DNA of 64,000 nucleotides from Mugil cephalus. Lineage: Eukaryota > Chordata > Actinopteri > Mugiliformes > Mugilidae. Below, piece after piece: positions 36,601-46,085 of this stretch. The stretch's first letter is position 1. Each line of letters begins with the position of its first letter. The stretch lies in NCBI RefSeq assembly GCF_022458985.1, contig NC_061781.1:20367001-20431000 (forward strand). Reading direction: 5' to 3'. The position numbers were made by a program, and so were the translations under genes. The notes beneath the pieces were generated by a model, which did no database searches, was not told the DNA's origin, and saw only the letters and a list, made by a program, of their open reading frames with translations.

Positions 36601-37698
36601 ATGACTGGGAATTCGAGCAGCGCTAGCAGGCTAGACAACGCCACCCTGCTCATGTTTCAGAATGTAAACGCCAGCATTGCCATCTCCATCGTCTACATGA
36701 TCGTCACCGCCATCAACTTGGCAGGAAATGGTCTGTCAATGTGGCTGCTCATCTTTCGTACCTCTCCCAAAACCCCCTCCATCATCTTCATGATTAACCT
36801 CACCCTCACCGACTTGGCTCTCGGCACCGCCCTGCCCTTCCAGATCAACTACCAGCTCCACGGCTACAATTGGGATCTGGGGCCTAATATGTGCAGGTAT
36901 TTGTTTTGAGTATAAACAACTGACAGATATCTTTCACGTAATGTTGTATTTGTCGTGATTGTTTTCGCTTCAAATGAGACAAATCTTCTTCTTTACAGTT
37001 TCCTGACCATGGTTTTCTTCACCAACATGTACTGCTCCGTCCTGACGATGATGGCCATCGGCATTGACCGCTACCTGGGCATCGTCAGGCCCATGCTGTT
37101 CAGGGAGACCAGGGAGAGGAAGTCCATCGCCGTCTTTAGCTGCCTTCTGATGTGGGCCTTGGTGCTGACCGTTCTCAACCCGCTCATGACCACCGACCTG
37201 ACCTTCAACATTCCTGAACTCGGGATTACCACGTGCTTCGACGTGCTGAAGAAAGACATGCTCCCCAGCTTGACAGCCTGGGCGACCTTCCTCTTCAGCA
37301 TGGCGTTTGTCCTCTTCCTCTTCCCCTTCTGTGTCACAACATTCTGCTACGTCAGTGTCATACGCAAACTCTCCAGAGATTCCAAGACGGCCCAGAAAAG
37401 GCGGGCGATAAATCTGGCCGTCATCGTCCTCCTCGTCTTCACGATCTGCTTTGCGCCCAACAACATCCTCCTTCTGGCTCACACTGTGCTCAGACTCTTC
37501 TATAAGAAGTCTCTCTACCTGGCCTACAAACTGTCTCTGTGTTTCAGTTGCGTGAATAGCTGCCTCGATCCATTCATTTACTACTTTGCTTGTAAGGATT
37601 TCAGACAAAAGGTGAGGGAGATGATGAACATGCACAGCCTGAGTAGCGCAGACTCAATTAGGATGGAGCACAAGGAGACCTTGTACTCTGGGCATTAA
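36601..37698 (+). CDS. p2ry8: P2Y receptor 8-like class A GPCR
   Basis: Two coding exons, 36601-36896 and 36999-37698, join in phase through a 102-bp intron and encode 331 aa (human P2RY8: 359, mainly a longer C-tail). The N-terminus has sequons at N4, N13 and N23. Seven hydrophobic segments follow. Class A marks are visible: GN in TM1, LTLTDLAL in TM2, the extracellular Cys at the exon junction (NMC), IDRYLGIV (DRY at 122-124) and DPFIYYF in place of NPxxY, as in the delta-group P2Y-like receptors. Human P2RY8 couples through Galpha13 and responds to S-geranylgeranyl-L-glutathione to confine B cells. Its neighbour asmtl is also P2RY8's neighbour in human PAR1, which supports the identity over P2RY10 or GPR174. 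The intron lies just after the TM3 cysteine; mammalian P2RY8 has an uninterrupted coding region. Poly(A) signals near 38184. Confidence 0.88.
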
Positions 37699-39001
37699 GC
37701 TCAGGGAGGTCAAGCGCAACAGCGCAGGGCGAGATCTCTTTGATACCGCAGCCCCCACAAGAAAAACAGAAAGACCTGAGGAAAGGAAGTGAGTGGGAGA
37801 GACAGAGTGTGCCAGGGGTTGCATTGTATGTGTCAAGGTCTTGCAATATCTTTCTAGGGTAGAAGTTCAAAATCAACCAACAAGTGGTTGATTTTTTTTT
37901 TTTTTTTTTTTTTTAATGAACAGCTTAGTCTCTTTAGTGAACAAATGAATGTCATTTTGCTTACACAACACAAACCGTTTATCGCCTCTGTATTGTAATA
38001 TGTGCCACAAGTGTGGTAACAGAGAATATGTAGCATGACAACATGTGAATGAACTGTGAATTATATGTACGCATTATTTTAGTTTTAGCTCCCTAAACAT
38101 GTTTATTTTTGTGTCACTGTATTGTGATTATCTGTGAATGACTTGATGTATTTTTTACTATTCTCTTTCGTTATATAAAAAAAAATAAATAAATAAATCA
38201 TTTATTAGCAGTGACGATTGCAGTTCTAATAACAATAGGGCCTCGGGCGTTGCCCCGTAGCCCTAATAATAAATCCATTGCACCACTGACTGACTGTATA
38301 CAGGCTCCACTTAACTGTAGTGCATCTTATGGCTCCACCCATTTCCGGGAACGTCATCACGCACGCGCCGTTACGTCCTTCGTCTTAGCAGCTAGCAGCT
38401 AGTGCTGAGTTTTCCTGAGTTGTGCAGGTAAGACCTACGGCTACTGACTATTAGCTGCAGTCACATAACGCTTAAACCAAGAAATATTGTTTAAACTGTC
38501 AGTGTACGTGTCCCCTTGTGTTTCGGTGTGAACTCACTAACCAAACGAGCCAGTAAAGTGTCGTTTGTTTGCCGTGTTGGGAGCCTTTAAAGCCACAACA
38601 GTGCAAGTTGGTAGATGTAAACTGGGTTGACTGGCATCAAGTTAGTATGAGTAAGACTTCACCCTGAACTTTTTTTATTTTCTATCATTATATTTAATGC
38701 TTTAATATGTGTCGTTACATAATGAGCGTATACTACGTGCAGACACGCCAAATGTCAAGTTATAAAATTTCCTATATTTATGTTTATTATTATTTCTTCA
38801 CAGCTCCTTGTCTTTGTCGTTATGTGTAATTATAATAGATATTTAGTTGTATTCACTGACTGAAATCCTCCTGTTAGAGAAGCTTGATGAATTAGTTGAA
38901 ATGCTAAGCTGCTTTTTTTCCCCCCTGACATAATCACTGCAGCATTTCTGTAATGTTTAACTGACTGTTCACCTGAAGGGCAGCTGGACGTGAAGGCCAC
39001 C
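37699..39001. other. p2ry8 3' UTR and asmtl promoter with non-coding first exon
   Basis: The p2ry8 3' UTR runs to AATAAA motifs near 38184. A GC-richer block at about 38340-38427 (containing TTCCGGGAACGTCATCACGC) ends in a good donor (TGTGCAG|gtaaga at 38428) and looks like the asmtl promoter and non-coding exon 1. The matching acceptor is probably at 38978 (acctgaag), 23 bp before the ATG, though its pyrimidine tract is weak. A short repeat around 38219-38275 has inverted GGGCCTCGGGC / GCCCCGTAGCCC parts, as seen at ends of some fish repeats. Confidence 0.55.
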
Positions 39002-42000
39002 ATGGTGCTGAACCCAGTCATTTCCAAGCTCGCCGGTAAATTGGTTGTGCTGGCCAGTGGTTCCCCGAGAAGACTGGAGATACTCCGCAATGTAGTATGT
39101 GTTTCCCAAGTTACCTTCAGATAATATGGGTTCATTTTGATGCAGGCGCACGTTTAGTTTGGATTCAAACACAAAAACTTGAGACAAATGTAAAGGATTG
39201 GCAGAGCAACATTAAAAAAATATATAAAATTATATCTTTAGTAATGCACATTCACACAGATCTGATTGCATGCATGTATCATTCTGTATCTGCATATTTT
39301 ATCCACATGCATGTAAATGCTTATTGCATTTCATACATTTACATTTCAGCAGATTTGCATAGTAAAAACCAAGCAATAAGAACTTTCAAAAACAAAGAAT
39401 GCAGTAACAAAGTGAAAACAGTGCTGGTTACTGCAGATCATCCAAATAATAAATCTGATAAACCGAATCTCATGCATTAACTGTAAATATAATGTCTCTC
39501 ATTCCTACTTTATATGATTGTTGATGTACTTAAAGACAGTGGTGCAAGCGGTAACAGTAATCACAGTCTTCTTCTAATGACTGTTTCATTCTCACCTCCT
39601 ACATGTCAGGGTTTGCGTTTTGAGGTTGTACCGTCCTGGTTTAAAGAAACCCTGGATAAGGGACTGTTCAAAGCACCCCATGAGTATGCTGTCGAGACGG
39701 CCAAACAGAAAGCCCTGGAGGTGGCCAGGAGGATGACATTTGTGAGTTAAACATTTTTCCGTATTCTGTATCAAACATCATGAATTATCAAGTAGTAGAA
39801 AGATGTAAATGAGTGGTTTGTGTCTTCATCTGCTTTAGAACCACCTGAAGACTCCGGACATTGTAATCGGAGCAGACACAATTGTGGTAAGAATCTGCAG
39901 ACTCGAAATGCTTTAAATATGGATTTCTTTTCGTCGCTGTGACTGTTGTTTGTCTTTCCACAGACTGTAGATGGCATGATCCTGGAGAAGCCAGTGGATA
40001 AACACGATGCTTACCGGATGCTCTCAAGGTCATTGCCATTCACGTGGTGTCAGAATTAATCCCCCCCCCCCCCCCCCCCCCCCTCAAAAAAAACAAACCA
40101 ATCTTTATTTTTATCTTGCAGCCTGAGTGGAAAAGAGCACAGTGTGTTCACTGGTGTAGCCATTGTCCTCTGCCACGAGAAGGAAAGTAAGTCGGATTAT
40201 ACAAAAAATCTTATGTAACCGTTTTCTTAAAACTGTTTTTTAAATGGGCCTTATTAGCCGGATGTAATCTCTTTATCAGAGACAAAAAGAAAGAAAAAAA
40301 TCTTACATTGCTTGACCTCCACAGATGAAGAAGTAGCTTACCAGCTGATAGACTTCTACGAAGAAACAAAGGTGAAGTTTGCTGATCTCTCAGAAGATAT
40401 GCTATGGGAGTACATCAATAGTGGTGAACCAATGTGAGTATGAACATCTGTATGTGTAATAGGCTATCGATTGATCTCGGTGTAGTGACCTTTCATTGGA
40501 TCAATAAGCGGCTGTGAACTTTATGAACCTCCTGCTTTTTGGACTTTGGATGCCTGAGTTTTATTTCAGCTGTGTTTGCAGTGTCTGAATCGACATGTCG
40601 GCCACTATTTAAAAATTTCAACCGGGGTCAAGAAGGATGTAGAGCAGAGGTCTTCAACGTTTTTTGTTTTTTTTTTCCCAAGCCTAGGACCTTCAAAATG
40701 ATGGACATATTACCTACTATTTGTGTTCTATATTTACCTCCTGAGACCCGAGTTTTTGTTTGGTTTGCATTTTTAATTTCTCCAAGGTATTTGGGGTCAG
40801 CAGGACATAAAAAAAGTCTAAAAAACTTAGCATCATCTTTCAATAGGAAGTAGTAGTTTTTGAACAAAAGGGGGAAAAAATATGTCCTCATATGTGGACA
40901 CTGAGATTATTTCATTGTTTCACTGACTGAACGCTTCAGACGCTCCTTTGTGCCCACTGCCATCAGACTGTACAGCAGCACTGTGAACAGCACACAGCTC
41001 TGACCTCACTGAGCCCATATATAGCCTACTTACGCTGTCACTTTACCCACAACTGCTGTCACTTTGTGTACTGTACTTTTTGCTGCCTGTTGCCCTGTTT
41101 AATGTTGTTGTCCTATTTTATTTCTTTAATTTCCCCATTTGAATTTCCTCAATTGGGATCAATAAACTACTATCTTATCTTATTTATATTGTAATAAAGT
41201 CACCAATGAGTGACAACATATAAAACTGTTTATTTTAATACCTGTACATGGCTGAACAAAACCAGAATTGTGAACAATAAAGTCCCAGTGTCCTCAAATG
41301 AGTACTTGCCTATTAGCGAGGTTGTAGCTCGTTGCTACTGCTAAAATTAGTGAAATTTAACAAACTAGAACGTTAATAAGAATAAATAAGTTTTAACTAT
41401 AGAAATTGATGCGGTTTTTTTCCTCCCTCTTTGACCCTTTGCTAACGCTAGATGGCAGACTGAAGTGTCCACTAATGAGGACAACGGGTTTGAATGAAGC
41501 AGAATAAGCTGCAATACAACCTAAAACTTAATGTCCCCATGTGAGGACGCAGGATCTCAGGAGGTTAAACTTTGCATTTTGCATTCAATATTTAGCTATT
41601 CCTTATCCCTTCACTAAAATATGTTGGATTCATGTTAATGTGTATTTAAAGAAATCTAAATTTGTGGAGGGAAATTAAAAAAAAATATTCAAAAAAAACA
41701 ATTTTGCGGACCCCCTGCAGTACCTCCGCAGGACCTATGATGAAGAGTGTACTTAAAGTTTATATTTTTTTTTTTCCCGCCATGTTTTGCTGTATAAGTG
41801 AAATCTTTCTGTTTGTTTGCGTGTCAGGGACAAGGCGGGCGGCTACGGTATTCAGGCTCTGGGCGGCATGCTGGTGGAGTCCGTCCATGGAGACTTTCTA
41901 AACGTCGTCGGTTTCCCCCTCAACCACTTCTGCAAGCAGCTGGACCTCATTTACAGCAACTGTGCCCCTACTCCCAACCAGGAAGATGACTCCGTCCACC

Positions 42001-45000
42001 TGAACCACAACGAGAAAAGTGTCACCTCTAAACCCACTCAGCCTCATTCCAGCCGCACCTCCTCCTCAGCCAAACAGAACTCCTCAACCATTCCCGGTCG
42101 GACGGACCACACAAAGAACAGCCCTTCAGCCAGTCCCACCCATAAGGTTAGTTTCTCCACAGCGCACACGCAAATTTTATGTCATTTTTTAAATTTTTTT
42201 AAAATCCAAAATAATCTCCTCATGTAGGTGAAAAAGAATCTCCATGACACTGACAACAGAACGTCAACATCAGTGGCAACTGAGCTCAATGTGACGGAGC
42301 ATGAGGCCGGCCGACCGAAAAACGAAGACTTGAAGCGAATCGGCGAACTCATCGATGGATTCAAAGCCTCGAAGGTAATTGATGTAGTTTGAGAAATACA
42401 CATAATCTTGCAGAGTCAATCAGCAGAATTCATTCTAGGTCATATACGTTAGTCCAGCTTACTGTGAAGTGAAGTGTGCAGACATCGTCTGTATTGCAGT
42501 AGTCACATCTACTAGTTAATCTAAAGATGGCTGATTACCTGTATTTAATCAGTTGGCCTGTGGTTTTACAACTGCATCATACCTTGAACAGCGGAAGTGA
42601 CTTCCTGTTATCTCTACCGGTTGCGTGACTTGCTGTGGGAGACAAATTAGACCGTGAGATATCTGGTTGAGTTTTTTGGCAATTTTCAGAGTAACAGGAC
42701 AAACATTCAGGTGTACCCCTGTTTTTGCTAATGTTTTTGGGGGGATTCATTCAGTCATTCTTTCTTTTATTCATTTATTTATTTATTTAACTGGGACGGT
42801 GCACAGCTCTCAGTCATACCAGCGTTAACTGCTCGCTAATTTTCATTGCAGTCCCCAAGCAGCAACAGAAAACAGATAGTGTTAAGACAAAAATCTAACA
42901 CTATAGTATATTCATGGTTTCCTGTGCAAACGCAGAATATTTCCAACCCCAAACTGTGCTGAGAACCCTGTATGACACTTATGGATGGAAAATAAACGCT
43001 TTCCTTTTTTAAAAAAATAAATAAGTTGAGCTATTCCTCGAAGAAATATTACAACGAAATTACAACAGACAGAGATTAAACGATAGTGTTATCGTTTGTA
43101 TTATATTTTTTTGTTTGTATGTCTTTGTTAGTGTGTGTTGTAACACATAGACGGACAGATCGATAGATAAAGCAGCAGCAACGTTGTCGTTAGTGGACAC
43201 TTTAGTCTGCCATGAAGTGGTAGCAAAGGGTCAATAAGTCTGTAAAAACATGATAGTGGGCGTTTCATCCGATTCATTCTACATATGACCACAGGACTAA
43301 AGTGGACGAGGAACGAAATCCCATCAAATTCTATGGTTAAAACTTATTTATTTATGCTTATTGACATTTCTAGTTTGATTTTACTAGCAAATTTAACAAA
43401 TTTTATCAATAGCAACGAGCTAAAACCTCGCTAATTAGGAAGTAGATGTTGTTCGCAACTCTGGTTTTGCTCGGCCGTGTACAGGTATTAAAATAAACAG
43501 TAACACACTGACGACTCCATTATGATATAAATAACGAGATAATCCCAGTGTCCACATATGAGGACATTGTTGTTGTTGTTTCTTTTTGAAAGATGAAAAG
43601 AAGTTTTTCATACTTCTTATGTCCTACTGATCCCGTATACCTTGGAGAAATTAAAAATGCATAGCAAACAAAAGCTCGTGTCTCAGGAGGTGCTATTTAT
43701 AAATTCACATTATCATCATCATTTTGCATTCATTATTAAGCTCTTCCGTATCCCTTTACTAAAATATGTTGGATTCATCTAAATTTGTGGGGGGAAATTA
43801 AAAAAAAATATACACAACCAGGTTACCTCCACGGACCCCCTAGGGGTCACAGACCCCCTGTTGAGCACCTATGATTTACAGGGATTACAAAAATAAGTGA
43901 ATGGCATGAATAAAATCTGCTTCCCTTCTGCTTTTCCAAAAATGTCTCAGGCTCTTTTTACGGCAACCAAGTTGCGCGTGTTCGACCTCCTGCACAGCAG
44001 CCCTGGGCTGGACGCAGCTCAGGTGGCTCAGGAGATCAGAGCCTCTGTGAAAGGGACCGAGCGTCTGCTGGAAGCCTGCGAGTCTCTGGGACTGTTGAAG
44101 AGCAAAGACAGAAGTAAGTTAACCCTGAGCTCTGTCAATTCATAAGTGGCTTTATATTTAACCTGAAACAAATGTCATGTGTGTTGTGATATCTCCCCCG
44201 CCAGCGTGCCGAAAGCCAGCGTATGAGAACACAGATTTAGCAACTTGTTTTTTGAGGTCGGATGCTGCTTTTTCGCTGCACGGCTACATCCTGCGCTGTA
44301 ATGACACAGTGTGGCCTCTTTTCTCACACCTTGAGAGTGCCGTGCAGGAGGGAAGCAGCCTGCGTGAGAAAGCCTTCAGCGAGACAGCTGAAGATACGTT
44401 TCAGGTGATTATTATATGACTTGAGGTTTACATTTACAGCATGTAGAGCAGGGGTCTACGTGCTGGGGTTGTGTGTTCTATATTAAACTCAGCTTAGTGC
44501 AAATTATAAATACGCATCCTCATTTTGCATTCAATATTAAGCTGTTCAAATAATACACAGGTTCAGATATTAGTTGTTTTTTTTTTTTCATTTCAAACAT
44601 GTGCAACAGTCCATCTATCCCTTTACTAAAATATGCTGCATTCATGTTAATGTGCATTTAAAGAAATATAAATTTGTAGAGTACCTTCACAAACCCTCTG
44701 TTAAAGACCTATGATGTATAGTATGAGATCATAACCTTTTTTTCACCTTTTGGCCCATTTCTTTCGTTGTGGTTTGTACGTAAAGGAAGCTGGTAACGAC
44801 AGTCGAGAGGTCAAACTGAGATTCATGAAGGCCATGCACGGCGTTGCTAAGGTAACAGGAACAACGGTGGCAACGGCATTCGACCTCTCCGGTTATAAAA
44901 CAGCCTGTGATCTGGGAGGTAAAACAAAAAAAAAAAAAAAAAAAATGGAAAAGATTATATTGTGTCATTTAATTAGAAGACATTCTTCTACATCGCATCT

Positions 45001-45683
45001 GTTTGTTTTTACAGGATGCACTGGTGCCTTGGCCTACGAGCTGACTAAAGCCCACCCTGGACTGTCTGTGGTGGTGTTCGACTTGCCGGCTGTTGTTGCA
45101 TTGAGCGAACACTTCCAGCTGCTGCACACAAAGAACAGGGTATCGTTTGTTGCAGGTCGGTTATCGGCGATACGTCTACGGACTTATTAATGTTTTTTTA
45201 AGCTTTGATATTTACTCCCCGTGTTTCTCAAATGTGTGCGCCTTTTGACTTTCCCCCCGTGAACAGGAGACTTCTTTAAAGATGAATTGCCCAAAGCGGA
45301 CTTGTACATCCTGGCGAGAGTTCTTCACGACTTACCTGATGAGAAAGTACACGTTCTGCTCAGTAAAATTGCAGATACATGCACACCAGGTAACGTTCCT
45401 CCTCACCTCTGTGTTCTCTTCTACCGCTTGTTGTGACTAAACGATGAATAAGTTCTGTGTTTACCTTCTGCTGCCAGGCTGCGGACTCCTGCTCAGTGAG
45501 ATCTTCCTGGATGAGGACAGAAGGGGCCCGAGTCGTGGGCTCCTGCAGGCCCTCAGCATGGGCGAGGGGAAGCAGAGGAGCGCCGCCGAATACAGCCAGC
45601 TTCTCAAGAGCCACGGCTTCGTCACGACGCACGTCAGACACACAGACAGCCTCCTGGATGCCATGCTCTGCATCAAAGCGTGA
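39002..45683 (+). CDS. asmtl: ASMTL: Maf-type nucleotide pyrophosphatase fused to ASMT-like methyltransferase
   Basis: Fourteen coding exons give 647 aa (human: 621): 39002-39094, 39610-39741, 39839-39886, 39964-40028, 40122-40186, 40325-40433, 41828-42146, 42228-42374, 43951-44113, 44205-44404, 44786-44918, 45015-45155, 45267-45389 and 45478-45683. The ATG has a perfect Kozak context (GCCACCATGG). Residues ~12-215 are a Maf/YceF domain with the phosphate-binding LASGSPRR, catalytic-Asp GADTIV and KAGGYGIQ motifs; such enzymes hydrolyse non-canonical nucleoside triphosphates to monophosphates. Residues ~220-290 are a Ser/Thr/Asn-rich linker, longer than in human. Residues ~330-647 resemble acetylserotonin O-methyltransferase: the dimerisation half, the SAM loop DLGGCTGAL, VVVFDLP, and RVLHD containing the His that is catalytic in this family. 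Methyltransferase activity of ASMTL is not established. Introns 6, 8 and 10 carry transposons. Poly(A) signal near 45738. Confidence 0.96.
40061..40083. repeat. poly-C tract in asmtl intron 4
   Basis: An unbroken run of 23 C within the 93-bp intron 4 (40029-40121), placed where a polypyrimidine tract would be but followed by A-rich sequence. It takes up a quarter of the intron. Confidence 0.9.
40737..41564 (+). mobile_element. piggyBac-like MITE nested in the hAT copy
   Basis: The left end CCTCCTGAGACCC faces a right end that reverse-complements to CCTCCTGAGATCC, and TTAA (41565-41568) follows the right end; the left flank reads TTTA, one base off. TTAA targets are typical of piggyBac. An inverted second copy lies at 43189-43690. 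A LINE fragment has inserted into this copy. Confidence 0.6.
40925..41187 (+). mobile_element. LINE 3' end inserted in the MITE
   Basis: From 40932 the frame reads RFRRSFVPTAIRLYSSTVNS and then TQL and a stop at 41001-41003: the FVPTAIRLYNS-type C-terminus of fish L2/CR1-class LINE ORF2. It is followed by a 3' UTR ending TTGGGATCAATAAACTACTA and TATCT-type repeats. The inverted sister MITE at 43189-43690 lacks this insert, which defines its limits. Confidence 0.75.
43189..43690 (-). mobile_element. second piggyBac-like MITE copy, inverted, in asmtl intron 8
   Basis: Reverse complement of the element at 40737-41564 without the LINE insert. Matching landmarks are TTTAGTCTGCCATG, GCAAAGGGTCAA, GTACAGGTATTAAAATAAAC, GTCCACATATGAGGACA and the terminal GTGTCTCAGGAGG. 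The outermost part at its left side is missing. Confidence 0.7.
43700..43875 (+). mobile_element. hAT-like element, copy B (3' part)
   Basis: It shares TTTGCATTCATTATTAAGCT, ATATGTTGGATTCATC, ATTTGTGGGGGGAAATTAAA and GGACCCCCT with copy A and ends in GAGCACCTATGATT. It directly follows the inverted MITE and ends 75 bp before asmtl exon 9. Confidence 0.65.
44450..44713 (+). mobile_element. hAT-like element, copy C, in asmtl intron 10
   Basis: It starts CAGGGGTCTACG and ends AGACCTATG, with the shared internal blocks of copies A and B but no nested MITE. The flanks ATGTAGAG (left) and ATGTATAG (right) could be an imperfect 8-bp target duplication, but copy A has the same left flank, so the true end may lie slightly further out. 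Confidence 0.65.
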
Positions 45684-45865
45684 CCGAGGGCGGCCTTGAC
45701 GACACTACGTAGAAACATGTTGTAGGTTTAAAAAAAATAAAAAAATAAAAAAATCTGGGACTAAAATCAGAAATGTTTTCATGTGTGACTGTGGAATCAG
45801 ACCTGTTGAATTAAAAAGGTATTTTATCTGGAGCAGTCTCGTGTTTTCAATGGTGGTGTACTCCC

Positions 45866-46085
45866 CGTCAGCCACAACATTAAAACCATTCATTCATGTG
45901 GATGTTGCTTATACACGTACCAAACACCTAGACCAGACCACGGACCCCAACATCATAGCAATGACGCCAGCAACACACACAAAAACACTTCAGGAACAAA
46001 TGAAAAAAAACAAAAAAAAAAAAAAAAAGACCTGGCCTCCAAATTATCTAAATCTCAGATACTCAACGTCACTGGGGCATGAAGG
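45866..46085. mobile_element. Tc1/mariner-type relic downstream of asmtl
   Basis: It opens CGTCAGCCACAACATTAAAA, the inverted form of the end seen at 11257. It continues with CACCTAGACCAGACCA and a degraded GACCTGGCCTCCAAATTATC, the nucleotide relic of the transposase motif TWPPNSPDLNPIE. Internal deletions and an A-run interrupt it, and no frame survives. Confidence 0.7.

Larger units (their letters stand above)
40645..41741 (+). mobile_element. hAT-like element, copy A, in asmtl intron 6
   Basis: It begins CAGAGGTCTTCAACG and ends near GACCTATGATG. The 3' half (TTTGCATTCAATATTTAGCT, then ATATGTTGGATTCATG, then ATTTGTGGAGGGAAATTAAA, then GGACCCCCT) is shared with copies at 43700-43875 and 44450-44713. 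The length is inflated by a nested element at 40737-41564. No transposase remains. Confidence 0.65.

Noticed and set aside
36970-37635. A 221-codon minus-strand frame
   Set aside because: It is antisense to the GPCR exon and composed of charged low-complexity residues with no domain.
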